From contig CAXTAT010000022.1 of assembly GCA_964242415.1 (NCBI GenBank), positions 33,370 to 97,369 of the forward strand: a stretch of DNA of 64,000 nt. The letters run 5' to 3'. The position numbers and the translations under genes were made by a program. This DNA comes from DASWOJ01 sp964242415. GTDB taxonomy: Bacteria; Pseudomonadota; Alphaproteobacteria; Acetobacterales; Acetobacteraceae. Positions 16,404 through 25,066 of this stretch are shown one piece after another (the first letter of the stretch is position 1; each line of letters opens with the position of its first letter). Below the pieces are notes generated by a model. The model was not told the DNA's origin. It was given only the letters and a program-made list of their open reading frames with translations, and searched no databases.

Positions 16404-16593
16404 CGCGTTCAGGTCATCCCGCGTGCCGCCGCAACCTGCCACCGGTGGGCAGGGCGGGCAATGCGCGCGACGGTTGCGGCAGGGCCGCCCGGGGATGGGC
16501 GGCGTTGCGCTCAGAAAGCTGGCGGGCGTACTCCATCCATTGCACTTACGCCTTTATCGCCCCGCGCAAAAGGGTCAGCAGCCCTCCAGTCTG

Positions 16594-16735
16594 CTCCCTC
16601 TCCCCGCTTCGGGAGAGGGCTGGGGTGAGGGGGCCGTGCGGTGCAAGCCTCCCGGCCCGGGCAGCCCGGTTCCGGCGCCAGGTGGCGCACGGCAAGCAAA
16701 ACCCCCGCCCGCTCCCGAAGCAGGGAGCGGGTGCG
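16594..16735. repeat. Composite double-hairpin element, copy A
   Basis: This 364-bp gap between rfbB (start 16403) and the cupin gene (end 16768) holds one copy of the repeated element. The left hairpin (16594-16633) has CCCTCTCCCC-GCTTC-GGGAGAGGGC followed by TGGGGTGAGGG. The right half (16701-16735) is a degenerate reverse-oriented hairpin CTCCCGAAGCAGGGAG. I see nothing else in the gap except the presumed rfb promoter, which I cannot define by eye. Confidence 0.8.
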
Positions 16736-16767
16736 GTCCCCACCTCACGGGCACCCGTCCAGCCGGA

Positions 16768-17244
16768 TCAGCCGCCGTGCGGGTGCTTGTGGATCGGGTC
16801 CACCCAGTGCACCGCCTCCGGCCGCTCGACGGGTTCGATGTCGAGGTTGACCACCACGGCCTCGTTGTCGCTGCGCACCAGCACGCATTCCAGCGTCTCG
16901 GAGGTGGAGGCGTTGATCTCCTGGTGCGGCACGTAGGGCGGCACGAAGATGAAGTCGCCGGGGCCGGCCTCCGCCACCCATTGCAGGTGGTCGCCCCAGC
17001 GCATCCGGGCGCGCCCGCGCAGCACGTAGATCACGCTCTCCAACGCGCCGTGGTGGTGCGCGCCGGTCTTGGCGTCGGGGTGGATGTGCACCGTGCCGGC
17101 CCAGAGGCGCTGCGCGCCCACGCGGGCGAAGTTGATCGCCGCCGCCCGGTCCATGCCCGGCGTCTGCGCGGTATTGGGGTCCAGGCTGTCCCCCGGGATG
17201 ACGCGAACGCCGTTCGTCTTCCAATCCTGCGATGCTTCGTCCAT
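16768..17244 (-). CDS. Cupin-domain protein
   Basis: A 158-residue single-domain cupin. Metal-binding motif 1 reads HIHPDAKTGAHHHGALESVIYVL (His residues at about 53, 55, 63-65 and a Glu at about 69) and motif 2 PGDFIFVPPYVPHQEINAS (about residues 95-113). Such small cupins are often sugar- or amino-acid-binding or dioxygenase-like metalloproteins; nothing identifies the ligand. The ATG at 17244 is chosen because family-like sequence begins right after it. The gene is divergent from the AI-2E permease, about 160 nt apart. Confidence 0.85.
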   Translation of the reverse strand: MDEASQDWKTNGVRVIPGDSLDPNTAQTPGMDRAAAINFARVGAQRLWAGTVHIHPDAKTGAHHHGALESVIYVLRGRARMRWGDHLQWVAEAGPGDFIFVPPYVPHQEINASTSETLECVLVRSDNEAVVVNLDIEPVERPEAVHWVDPIHKHPHGG

Positions 17245-17343
17245 CCTGCACACTCCGAGCCGTGCTGACCTCCTGTTCCCGTGGCACGGCTGGCCTGATG
17301 CTGCAACATCCGCAACCCCGGCCTGGTTTGGCCCGCCCGCCTC

Positions 17344-17390
17344 GGCACAGCAGCCCGCCCTGGCGCAGCAGCCCGTCCCGGCACAGTAGG
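17344..17390. repeat. 18-bp tandem repeat (about 2.6 units) upstream of the AI-2E permease gene
   Basis: GGCACAGCAGCCCGCCCT (17344-17361), GGCGCAGCAGCCCGTCCC (17362-17379) and a partial GGCACAGTAGG (17380-17390). The last partial unit runs into AGGAAG, the ribosome-binding site of the gene starting at 17402, so unit number or sequence could affect that leader. Confidence 0.75.
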
Positions 17391-17401
17391 AAGACCCGCC
17401 T

Positions 17402-18514
17402 GTGGACATCATCGACCGGACGGCCCTCCCCACCCCCGAGACCGCCCCCGTCGCCACGGCGGCATGGGGCCAGCAGGTCGCCCGCGTGACGCTGGCCCTG
17501 GCGCTGATCGCGCTCGGCGTCTGGACCCTGGAGGGCTTCATGCATGCCCTGCTCTGGGCCGGCGTCCTGGCCATCGCCACCTGGCCGCTGTACCAACGGT
17601 CGAGGGCCCGCGGCAAGGGCGGGCACACCGTGCTGCGCCCGCTGGCCTTCACCACCGCCATCGCCCTGGTCTTCATCATCCCGCTGGCGCTGGTCGCGAT
17701 GCAGGGCGGGCGCGAGGCGCAGGCCACCATGACCTGGATTCGCGATGCACGCGCCCATGGCATCGAGCGGCCGGACTGGCTGGGCCACCTGCCGGTCGGG
17801 GCCGCGCAGGCCACGGCCTGGTGGGACGCCAACCTGCGCGACCCCAGCGCCGCCAACGCGCTGCTGGAGCGGGTGGACCGGACGGAGGTGCTGGAGAGCA
17901 GCCGCCGGGTCGGCAGCGACGTCGCGCACCGGGGCGTGCTGTTCGGCTTCACCCTGCTGACCCTGTTCTTCCTGTATCGCGAGGGCGACTGCGTCATCGG
18001 GCAGATGCAGGTCGCCAGCCGCCGCCTGGTGGGGCCGCATGGCGAGGAGGTCGCGCGGCAGATCATCGCCTCCATCCACGGCACGGTGAACGGCATGGTG
18101 GTGGTCGGGCTGGGCGAGGGCACCCTGCTGGGCGCCGGCTACTACATGGCCGGGGTGCCGCACCCGGTGCTGCTGGGGCTGCTGACCGCGATCGCTGCGG
18201 TCATTCCGCTCGGCGCGCCGGTCGTGCTGGCCGTGGCGGGGCTGCTGGCGTTGGCGCAGGGGGCGACGGTGGCCGCGGCGGTGCTGGTCGTGACGGGCCT
18301 GGTGGCGGTGTTCGTCATCGACCACACCATCCGCCCGGCGCTGATCGGCGGATCGACCAAGCTGCCGTTCCTGTGGGTGCTGCTGGGCATTCTGGGCGGG
18401 GTGGAGGCATTCGGGCTGCTCGGCCTGTTCGTCGGCCCTGCCATCATGGCGGCGCTGATCCTGCTCTGGCGGGATTGGACACGGGATGGCAAGATCGCCG
18501 CGCAGCCCCACTGA
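17402..18514 (+). CDS. AI-2E family transporter (PerM/TqsA-like permease)
   Basis: A 370-residue membrane protein with about eight hydrophobic segments in the AI-2E/PerM pattern. Two helices near residues 25-60 are followed by a soluble stretch (about 95-165), then FGFTLLTLFFLYREGD, and then the C-terminal block with GTVNGMVVVGLGEG, IAAVIPLGAPVVL and a last helix ending FVGPAIMAALILLW. Members export AI-2 or act as Na+/H+ antiporters; the substrate is unknown here. GTG start at 17402 with AGGAAG 9 nt upstream. It is followed by a tandem repeat and glgP. Confidence 0.88.
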   Translation: MDIIDRTALPTPETAPVATAAWGQQVARVTLALALIALGVWTLEGFMHALLWAGVLAIATWPLYQRSRARGKGGHTVLRPLAFTTAIALVFIIPLALVAMQGGREAQATMTWIRDARAHGIERPDWLGHLPVGAAQATAWWDANLRDPSAANALLERVDRTEVLESSRRVGSDVAHRGVLFGFTLLTLFFLYREGDCVIGQMQVASRRLVGPHGEEVARQIIASIHGTVNGMVVVGLGEGTLLGAGYYMAGVPHPVLLGLLTAIAAVIPLGAPVVLAVAGLLALAQGATVAAAVLVVTGLVAVFVIDHTIRPALIGGSTKLPFLWVLLGILGGVEAFGLLGLFVGPAIMAALILLWRDWTRDGKIAAQPH

Positions 18515-18548
18515 TCCCAGCCCTACTGATCCCAGCCCCACTGATCCA
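18504..18548. repeat. 15-bp tandem repeat, 3 units, across the permease stop codon
   Basis: AGCCCCACTGATCCC, AGCCCTACTGATCCC and AGCCCCACTGATCCA at 18504-18518, 18519-18533 and 18534-18548. The first unit contains the TGA stop of the AI-2E permease gene (18512-18514), and the array ends 14 nt before the glgP start. Confidence 0.9.
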
Positions 18549-18562
18549 GGACGACCTGCGCC

Positions 18563-21157
18563 ATGGACCTTCCTGCAGCCGCCGACCTCGCCGCCGACCT
18601 GGACGCCGCCGACCTGGGGGCGGCCGACCTTGCACGCGGTGAGCGCAGCGCGGCCGACGCCTGGCGCGCCCGCATCGCGGCCAAGCTGACCTACCAGGTC
18701 GGCAAGACCCCGGCCTCGGCCAGCGAGCGCGACTGGTTCGTCGCCACCGCCCTCGCCGTGCGCGACACCGTGCTCGACCGCTGGTTCGACAGCACCCGCC
18801 GCACCACCGAAAGCGGGGCGAAGCGGGTCTATTATCTGTCGCTGGAGTTCCTGATCGGCCGGCTGCTGTTCGACACCATGGGCAACCTGGGCCTGATCGA
18901 CCCGGTCCGCGCCGCCCTGGCCGCGGACGGCGTCGATATTGACCACATGAAGGAGCAGGAACCCGACGCCGCCCTGGGCAATGGCGGGCTGGGCCGCCTG
19001 GCCGCCTGCTTCATGGAGAGCATGGCGACGCTCGGCATCCCCGCCTTCGGCTACGGCATCCGTTATGAGCACGGGCTGTTCCGCCAGATCGTGGTGGACG
19101 GCGTGCAGCAGGAGCTGCCGGAGGACTGGCTGAGCTTCGGCAACCCCTGGGAGTTCGAGCGGGCGGAGGTCGCCTACCCCGTCGGCTTCGGCGGCACCGT
19201 CAGCGCGCAGCAGGGGCCGGACGGCGCCGTCACCTACGCCTGGAACCCCGGGGAAACCCTGTCCGCCGTCGCCTATGACATGCCGGTGGTGGGCGGCGCC
19301 ACCGTCGCGGGCGGCAAGCTGCAGGAGGGCGGCCAGCACGCCAACACCCTGCGCCTGTGGTCCGCCCGCGCCCGGACGCCGATGCACCTGGACGACTTCA
19401 ACCGCGGCGACCACGTCGGCGCCATGCGCGACCGCGTGCGCACCGAGGCGGTGTCCCGCGTCCTGTACCCCGGCGACGAGAGCGACGCCGGCCAGGAGCT
19501 GCGGCTGCGGCAGGAGTTCTTCTTCGCCTCCGCCTCCCTGCAGGACCTGCTGCGCCGCCATGTCGAGCAGTTCGGCAGCGTCCTCACCCTGCCGGACAAG
19601 GCCGCCATCCAGTTGAACGACACCCACCCGGCCATCGGCGTCGCCGAGCTGATGCGCCTGCTGGTCGATGTGCACGGCGTCGAATGGGGCGAGGCGTGGC
19701 GCATCACCGTCGCCACCATCAGCTACACCAACCACACCCTGCTGCCGGAGGCGCTGGAGACCTGGGCGGTGCCGCTTATGGAGCGCCTGCTGCCCCGGCA
19801 CATGCAGATCATCTACCTGCTGAACGGCCGCCACCTGGAGGGCGTGCGCGCCAGCCTGGCCAATGCTGGCGGGAGCAACGCAGGCGGGGGCGTCACGACC
19901 AGCCCGGCCGCCGATGCGATGCTGCGCGCCGCGTCGGTGATCGACGAGCGGCACGGCCGGCGGGTGCGGATGGGGCACCTGGCGTTCATGGGGTCGCACT
20001 CGGTCAACGGCGTGTCGGCGCTGCACACCGGCCTGATGCAGCAGACGGTGTTCGCCGACCTGAACGCCATCTACCCCGGCCGCATCAACAACAAGACCAA
20101 CGGCATCACCTTCCGCCGCTGGCTGCACCGCGCCAACCCCGGGCTGACCCGGCTGATCGCCGACACCGTGGGCAGCCGCGTGCTGCACGACGCCGGGGCG
20201 CTGGCCGACCTGCGGGCGCATGCCGGCGATCCCGTGTTCCAGGCCGCCTTCGCCCGGGAGCGGCTGGGACGCAAGCAGGCCCTGGCGCGGATCATCGCCG
20301 ACCGCGTCGGCATCCAGGTCGATCCCACGGCGATGTTCGACGTGCAGATCAAGCGCATCCACCTGTACAAGCGCCAGTTGCTGAACGTGATGCAGGCGGT
20401 GGCGCTATACGACGCCATACGGGCGGAGCCGACGCGGGAATGGGTGCCGCGGGTGAAGATATTCGCGGGCAAGGCGGCGCCGGGCTACCGGCTGGCCAAG
20501 CAGGTGATCCGCCTGACGCACGACGTGGCGCAGGTCATCAATGGGGACCCCTCGGTCGCCGGGCGATTGAAGATCGTGTTCCTGCCGAACTACAACGTCA
20601 GCCTGGCCGAGCAGATCATCCCCGCCGCCGACCTCTCGGAGCAGATCAGCACCGCGGGGATGGAGGCGTCCGGCACCGGCAACATGAAGCTGGCGCTGAA
20701 CGGGGCGCTTACCATCGGCACCCTGGACGGCGCAAACATCGAGATCCGCGACCGTGTCGGCCCTGCCAACATCTTCATCTTCGGCATGACTGCGGACCAG
20801 GTGGCTGCCCGTGCCCGCCGCGACCTCGCGGCCTATGACGACGTGGCTGCCTGCCCGGCCCTGCAGCAGGCGTTGCAGGCCATCCGGTCCGGCGTATTCT
20901 CCGCCACCGAGCCGGACCGCTACGAGGGGCTGGTGCACGACCTGCTGGAACGCGACACCTTCATGGTCGCCGCCGACTTCGCCAGCTACGTCGAGCAGCA
21001 GGAGGTCGTGGCTCGCACCTGGCGGGACCCGGCGGCCTGGTGGCAGGCGGCGGTGATGAACACCGCCGGGGTCGGATGGTTCTCCTCCGACCGCAGCATC
21101 GCCGAGTATGCCGCCGAGATTTGGAACGCCCGCTCCGTCTTGGCTGGCGCGGCATGA
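18563..21157 (+). CDS. glgP: Glycogen/starch phosphorylase
   Basis: Glycogen phosphorylase, which releases glucose-1-phosphate from alpha-1,4-glucan with phosphate, using pyridoxal phosphate. The 864-residue length is typical. Key segments are VYYLSLEFLIGRLL (about residues 91-104), NGGLGRLAACFMESMATLG, the glycan-site region GGQHANTLRLWSARA, and the PLP-binding EASGTGNMKLALNGALTIGT with the Schiff-base lysine at about residue 710. The N-terminus (about residues 1-35) is alanine- and aspartate-rich and non-conserved. The stop overlaps the glgC start by 4 nt, making glgP the first gene of glgP-glgC-glgA. Confidence 0.97.
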   Translation: MDLPAAADLAADLDAADLGAADLARGERSAADAWRARIAAKLTYQVGKTPASASERDWFVATALAVRDTVLDRWFDSTRRTTESGAKRVYYLSLEFLIGRLLFDTMGNLGLIDPVRAALAADGVDIDHMKEQEPDAALGNGGLGRLAACFMESMATLGIPAFGYGIRYEHGLFRQIVVDGVQQELPEDWLSFGNPWEFERAEVAYPVGFGGTVSAQQGPDGAVTYAWNPGETLSAVAYDMPVVGGATVAGGKLQEGGQHANTLRLWSARARTPMHLDDFNRGDHVGAMRDRVRTEAVSRVLYPGDESDAGQELRLRQEFFFASASLQDLLRRHVEQFGSVLTLPDKAAIQLNDTHPAIGVAELMRLLVDVHGVEWGEAWRITVATISYTNHTLLPEALETWAVPLMERLLPRHMQIIYLLNGRHLEGVRASLANAGGSNAGGGVTTSPAADAMLRAASVIDERHGRRVRMGHLAFMGSHSVNGVSALHTGLMQQTVFADLNAIYPGRINNKTNGITFRRWLHRANPGLTRLIADTVGSRVLHDAGALADLRAHAGDPVFQAAFARERLGRKQALARIIADRVGIQVDPTAMFDVQIKRIHLYKRQLLNVMQAVALYDAIRAEPTREWVPRVKIFAGKAAPGYRLAKQVIRLTHDVAQVINGDPSVAGRLKIVFLPNYNVSLAEQIIPAADLSEQISTAGMEASGTGNMKLALNGALTIGTLDGANIEIRDRVGPANIFIFGMTADQVAARARRDLAAYDDVAACPALQQALQAIRSGVFSATEPDRYEGLVHDLLERDTFMVAADFASYVEQQEVVARTWRDPAAWWQAAVMNTAGVGWFSSDRSIAEYAAEIWNARSVLAGAA

Positions 21158-22449
21158 GGCCGCCCTCCGCCCCTGCACGCTCCCTGGGCGCCGCCGCCAC
21201 CGGGCAGCCGCTCGCCCGGCACGCGATGGCCTACGTCCTGGCCGGCGGGCGCGGCAGCCGGCTGATGGAGCTGACCGACACCCGCGCCAAGCCGGCCGTC
21301 TATTTCGGCGGCAAGTCCCGCATCATCGACTTCGCGCTGTCCAACGCGCTCAACTCCGGCATCCGGCGGATCGGGGTGGCGACGCAGTACAAGGCGCACA
21401 GCCTGATCCGCCACCTGCAGCGCGGCTGGAACTTCTTCCGGCCCGAGCGCAACGAGAGCTTCGACATCCTGCCCGCCAGCCAACGCATCAGCGAAACAAG
21501 CTGGTATGCCGGGACCGCCGACGCCGTGTACCAGAACATCGACATCATCGAGAGCTACGCCCCGCACCTCATCGTGCTGCTGGCCGGCGACCACATCTAC
21601 AAGATGGACTACGAGCCGATGCTGCAGCAGCACGTCGAGCAGGACGCCGACGTGACAGTGGGCTGCATCGAGGTGCCGCGCATGGAGGCCGTGGGCTTCG
21701 GCGTGATGGCGGTCGATCACTCGGACCGCATCCTGTCGTTCCTGGAGAAGCCCGCCGACCCGCCCGGCATCCCCGGCAGCCCCGACCAGGCGCTGGCGAG
21801 CATGGGCATCTATGTGTTCGAAACCAGGTTCCTGATCGACCAGTTGCGCCGGGACGCGTCCAACCCGCTGAGCAGTCACGACTTCGGCAAGGACATCATC
21901 CCGCACATCGTCGCGGGCGGCAAAGCTGTGGCGCACCGCTTCACCCGGTCCTGCGTGCGGTCGTCGTCGGAGAACCAGGCGTACTGGCGCGATGTCGGCA
22001 CGGTGGACGCCTACTGGGAGGCCAACGTCGATCTGACCGACTTCATCCCCGGGCTGGACCTGTATGACAGCGAGTGGCCGATCTGGACCTATGGCGAGAT
22101 CGTGCCGCCGGCCAAGTTCGTGCACGACGAGAACAACCGCCGGGGCAGCGCCGTCAGCTCGCTGGTGTCGGGCGGCTGCATCGTGTCCGGCGGAGCGGTG
22201 GACCGCTCGCTGCTGTTCACCGGGGTGCACGCGCATTCCTGGTCCAGCATCGACGGGGCGGTGATCCTGCCCTACGTCGAGATCGGCCGTCATGCCCGGC
22301 TGCGCAACGTCGTGGTGGACCGGGGCGTGCGCATCCCCGAGGGCCTGGTGGTCGGGGAGGACCCGGTGGCCGACGCCGCCCGGTTCCGCCGCACTGCGCG
22401 CGGCGTGTGCCTGATCACCCAGCCGATGATCGACAAGCTGCCATCCTGA
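21154..22449 (+). CDS. glgC: Glucose-1-phosphate adenylyltransferase
   Basis: ADP-glucose pyrophosphorylase, the committing step of glycogen synthesis: glucose-1-phosphate plus ATP gives ADP-glucose. The 431-residue protein has the nucleotide loop AYVLAGGRGSRLMELTDTRAKPAVYFGGKSRIIDF split over about residues 26-60, ADAVYQNIDIIE, and LLAGDHIYKMDYEPML with the catalytic aspartate. The C-terminal left-handed beta-helix domain carries SLLFTGVHAHSWSSIDGAVILP. The ATG at 21154 overlaps the glgP stop (ATGA); the glgA start follows 5 nt after its own stop. In the family the enzyme is allosterically controlled, but effector identity cannot be read here. Confidence 0.97.
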   Translation: MRPPSAPARSLGAAATGQPLARHAMAYVLAGGRGSRLMELTDTRAKPAVYFGGKSRIIDFALSNALNSGIRRIGVATQYKAHSLIRHLQRGWNFFRPERNESFDILPASQRISETSWYAGTADAVYQNIDIIESYAPHLIVLLAGDHIYKMDYEPMLQQHVEQDADVTVGCIEVPRMEAVGFGVMAVDHSDRILSFLEKPADPPGIPGSPDQALASMGIYVFETRFLIDQLRRDASNPLSSHDFGKDIIPHIVAGGKAVAHRFTRSCVRSSSENQAYWRDVGTVDAYWEANVDLTDFIPGLDLYDSEWPIWTYGEIVPPAKFVHDENNRRGSAVSSLVSGGCIVSGGAVDRSLLFTGVHAHSWSSIDGAVILPYVEIGRHARLRNVVVDRGVRIPEGLVVGEDPVADAARFRRTARGVCLITQPMIDKLPS

Positions 22450-22454
22450 TTTCG

Positions 22455-23897
22455 ATGCGCGTGCTGTCGGTGACGTCGGAGATCTTCCCGCTGGTGAAGA
22501 CGGGGGGCCTGGCCGACGTGGCCGGCGCCCTGCCCTTGGCGCTGGCGGCGGAGGGGGTCGAGGTTCGCAGCCTGGCGCCGGGCTATCCCGCCGTGATGGC
22601 GGCGCTGGAGGGGGCGGAGCCGGTGCTGACCCTGCCGGACCTGTTCGGCGGCCCGGCGCGGGTGCTGGCCGGCTTGGCGTCCGGCCTGGGTGTGTTCTGC
22701 CTCGATGCGCCGCACCTGTATGACCGGCCAGGGTCGCCTTATGCCGGGCCGGACGGTTGGGACTGGGGGGACAACCTGCAACGCTTTGCGGCGCTGTCGC
22801 AGGTTGGGGCGGCGCTGGGGCGCGGCGGCGCCGGCTGGACGCCGGATTTGGTGCAGGCGCATGACTGGCAGGCCGGTCTGACGCCGGCCTACCTGCATTT
22901 CAGCGAGGGCGCGCGGCCGGCGACGGTGATGACGGTGCACAACCTGGCGTTCCAGGGCCGCTATGCCGCCGACCAGTTCGGCTCGCTGGGCCTGCCCCCG
23001 GAAGCTTGGGGCATCGACGGCGTGGAGTTCTATGGCGGCGTCGGCACCCTGAAGGCCGGGCTGCGGCTGGCGGACCGGATCACCACGGTGTCCCCGACCT
23101 ACGCAGCCGAGATCGCGGCGCCCGGCGGCGGCTTGGGCCTGGATGGCCTGCTGCGGACCCGGCACGCCGTGCTGTCCGGCATCCTGAACGGTATCGATAC
23201 CCGCATCTGGAACCCGGCCACCGACGCCCACATCGCCGCCGGATACGGCGTGCACCGGTTGCGCCGCCGCCTGCGGAACAAGGCCGCCCTGCAGATGCAG
23301 GCCGGGCTGGCGCCCAACCCCGGCACCCTGCTGTTCGGGGTCGTCAGCCGGCTGACGGACCAGAAGGGCATGGACCTGCTGCTGGCCGCCATCCCCGCGC
23401 TGCTGGCCCAGGGCGCGCAGCTTGTCGTGCTGGGGGCCGGGGACCCGGCGCTGGAGTCGGCGCTCGCCGCGGCGGCGCAGGCCCACCCCGGCCAGGTTGC
23501 GGCGACGGCCGGCTTCGATGAGGACCTGGCCCACCTGATCCAGGCCGGCTCCGACGCGCTGCTGGTGCCGTCGCGGTTCGAGCCGTGCGGGCTGACGCAG
23601 CTTTGCGCCCTGCGATATGGCGCGCTGCCGGTGGTGGCTCGGGTGGGCGGGCTGGCCGACACCGTGATCGACGCGAACCCAGCCGCGGTGGCCGCCGGCG
23701 TCGCCACCGGCATCGTGTTCGCGCCCGTGACGCAGGCGGCGCTGGAGGCCGCCATTGCCCGCACGGCTGAACTGTGGCGGCACCCCTCCGCCTGGGCGCA
23801 GACCCAGCGCAACGCCATGCGTGCTGAGGTCGGCTGGACCGGCCCGGCCCGCGCCTACGCCGCATTGTTCCGGGAAGCGGTGCAGGCAAGGGGATAA
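22455..23897 (+). CDS. glgA: Glycogen synthase (ADP-glucose type)
   Basis: GT5 glycogen synthase transferring glucose from ADP-glucose to the growing alpha-1,4 chain. The 480-residue protein begins MRVLSVTSEIFPLVKTGGLADV, containing the K-T-G-G-L ADP-glucose-binding motif. It continues with QAHDWQAGLTPAYL, VMTVHNLAFQG, the SRLTDQKGMDLLL segment and the C-terminal PSRFEPCGLTQLCALRYG catalytic region. It lies 5 nt after glgC. No branching (glgB) or debranching (glgX) gene is in the window, so these must be elsewhere. Confidence 0.97.
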   Translation: MRVLSVTSEIFPLVKTGGLADVAGALPLALAAEGVEVRSLAPGYPAVMAALEGAEPVLTLPDLFGGPARVLAGLASGLGVFCLDAPHLYDRPGSPYAGPDGWDWGDNLQRFAALSQVGAALGRGGAGWTPDLVQAHDWQAGLTPAYLHFSEGARPATVMTVHNLAFQGRYAADQFGSLGLPPEAWGIDGVEFYGGVGTLKAGLRLADRITTVSPTYAAEIAAPGGGLGLDGLLRTRHAVLSGILNGIDTRIWNPATDAHIAAGYGVHRLRRRLRNKAALQMQAGLAPNPGTLLFGVVSRLTDQKGMDLLLAAIPALLAQGAQLVVLGAGDPALESALAAAAQAHPGQVAATAGFDEDLAHLIQAGSDALLVPSRFEPCGLTQLCALRYGALPVVARVGGLADTVIDANPAAVAAGVATGIVFAPVTQAALEAAIARTAELWRHPSAWAQTQRNAMRAEVGWTGPARAYAALFREAVQARG

Positions 23898-23904
23898 TCT
23901 TCCT

Positions 23905-24053
23905 TCTCCCTCTCCCTTCGGGAGAGGGCCGGGGTGAGGGGGCGGGCAAGCGCGGTTCTTGCCGGTAGCGGGCTGCGTTCTTGCTGGCCCCACGGCGCCT
24001 GGCTCCGCAGCGAAGGCCCCCTCACCCCGGCCCTCTCCCGGAGGGAGAGGGGG
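23905..24053. repeat. Composite double-hairpin element, copy B
   Basis: Left hairpin 23905-23941 (CCCTCTCCC-TTC-GGGAGAGGG then CCGGGGTGAGGG). Right hairpin 24017-24053 is the same in reverse orientation (CCCTCACCCCGGCCCTCTCC...). They are separated by about 75 nt of unrelated sequence. The element fills the gap between glgA and dapB and ends 26 nt before the dapB start, just upstream of its ribosome-binding site. Confidence 0.9.
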
Positions 24054-24079
24054 AAAGCAGCAGAGAGGAGGCAGTCGGG

Positions 24080-24850
24080 ATGCGGATCGGGGTTGTGGGC
24101 GTGGCGGGTCGGATGGGGCGGCTGATCGCGGAGGAGGTCGTCGCCGGCGGCCACACCCTGTCCGGCGGCACCGAACGGCGCGAGTCCGGCCAGCCGGTGC
24201 CGGACGGGATCACCGCCTTCCCCGACCTGGCCGCCCTCGCCGCCGCGTCCGAGGCGGTGGTCGACTTCACCCACGCCGACACGGCCGAGCACCATGCGGC
24301 GGTGCTCGCCGCCGCTGGCACCGCCTGGGTGCTGGGCACCACCGGCCTGTCCCCGGCCGGTGACGCGGCCGTGGCGCGGGCCGCGCAGGCCATCCCCGTC
24401 GTGCAGTCGCCCAACTTCGGCCCGGGCATCACCCTGTTGCTGGCCCTGGCCGAACGCCTCGGCGCCGCCCTGCCCGCGGCGGAGTACGATGCGGAGGTCA
24501 TCGAGATGCATCACCGCCAGAAGGTGGACGCCCCCTCCGGCACCGCGGTCGGCCTGGGCCGCGCCGTCGCCAAGGGCCGTGGCGTGCGGCTGGAGGACGT
24601 CATGGACAGCGGGCGCAACGGCCATACCGGGCCGCGCCAGCCCGGCGCCATCGGCTTCGCGGCGTTGCGCGGCGGGCAGGTGGTGGGCGAGCATACCGTG
24701 CTGTTCGCCGCCGGGGCCGAGCACATCGCCCTGACCCACCGCGCCTTCGACCGCCGCATGTTCGCCACCGGCGCCGTGCGGGCGGCGGCGTGGACGGGGG
24801 GCAAGCCGGCCGGGCTATACTCGATGGCGGACGTGATGGGCGTGGGATGA
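24080..24850 (+). CDS. dapB: 4-hydroxy-tetrahydrodipicolinate reductase
   Basis: DapB reduces 4-hydroxy-tetrahydrodipicolinate with NAD(P)H in lysine and diaminopimelate (cell-wall) synthesis. The 256-residue protein begins RIGVVGVAGRMGRLI with the Rossmann GxxGRMG, then VDFTHADTA and GTTGLS. The catalytic block is EVIEMHHRQKVDAPSGTAVG, with the active-site histidines and lysine near residues 144-148. An AGAGGAGG ribosome-binding site precedes the ATG at 24080. Its neighbours do not share the pathway. Confidence 0.97.
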   Translation: MRIGVVGVAGRMGRLIAEEVVAGGHTLSGGTERRESGQPVPDGITAFPDLAALAAASEAVVDFTHADTAEHHAAVLAAAGTAWVLGTTGLSPAGDAAVARAAQAIPVVQSPNFGPGITLLLALAERLGAALPAAEYDAEVIEMHHRQKVDAPSGTAVGLGRAVAKGRGVRLEDVMDSGRNGHTGPRQPGAIGFAALRGGQVVGEHTVLFAAGAEHIALTHRAFDRRMFATGAVRAAAWTGGKPAGLYSMADVMGVG

Positions 24851-24922
24851 CGCCGGATGGTTTGACGCCGGGGGCCTCATACCAACCGCCCCCTGCTCTG
24901 ACCGGCTTCCCATCCCCCTGTT

Positions 24923-25027
24923 CGTCATTGCGAGGAGCGCTTGCGACGTGGCAATCCAGAGACTGCTGGACCGGAGCCGCAGCCCGTGCACCCCCCTATG
25001 CCGCGCCGAAGCCGGCCCGCAATGACG
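24923..25027. repeat. Palindromic intergenic element, copy 2 (GTCATTGCG type)
   Basis: A 105-bp unit with ends CGTCATTGCG (24923-24932) and its complement (25018-25027), plus the interior word GGCAATCCAG at 24950-24959. It matches copy 1 at 9772-9870 in ends, interior word and size; the rest has diverged. It lies between dapB and the gene at 25067. Confidence 0.8.
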
Positions 25028-25066
25028 GCGCCTGATCCGGTGCGGCAGTGTCGGGGGTCAGAGCGG

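Noticed and set aside
16745..20362. A 1205-codon open frame on the minus strand across the cupin, permease and glgP genes
   Set aside because: It is antisense to well-recognised genes and contains no family motifs; long open frames on the wrong strand are expected in very GC-rich DNA.
23905..24053. Interpretation of the hairpin pairs as ordinary rho-independent terminators only
   Set aside because: They lack T-runs, come as opposed pairs, and two copies sit between divergent starts.
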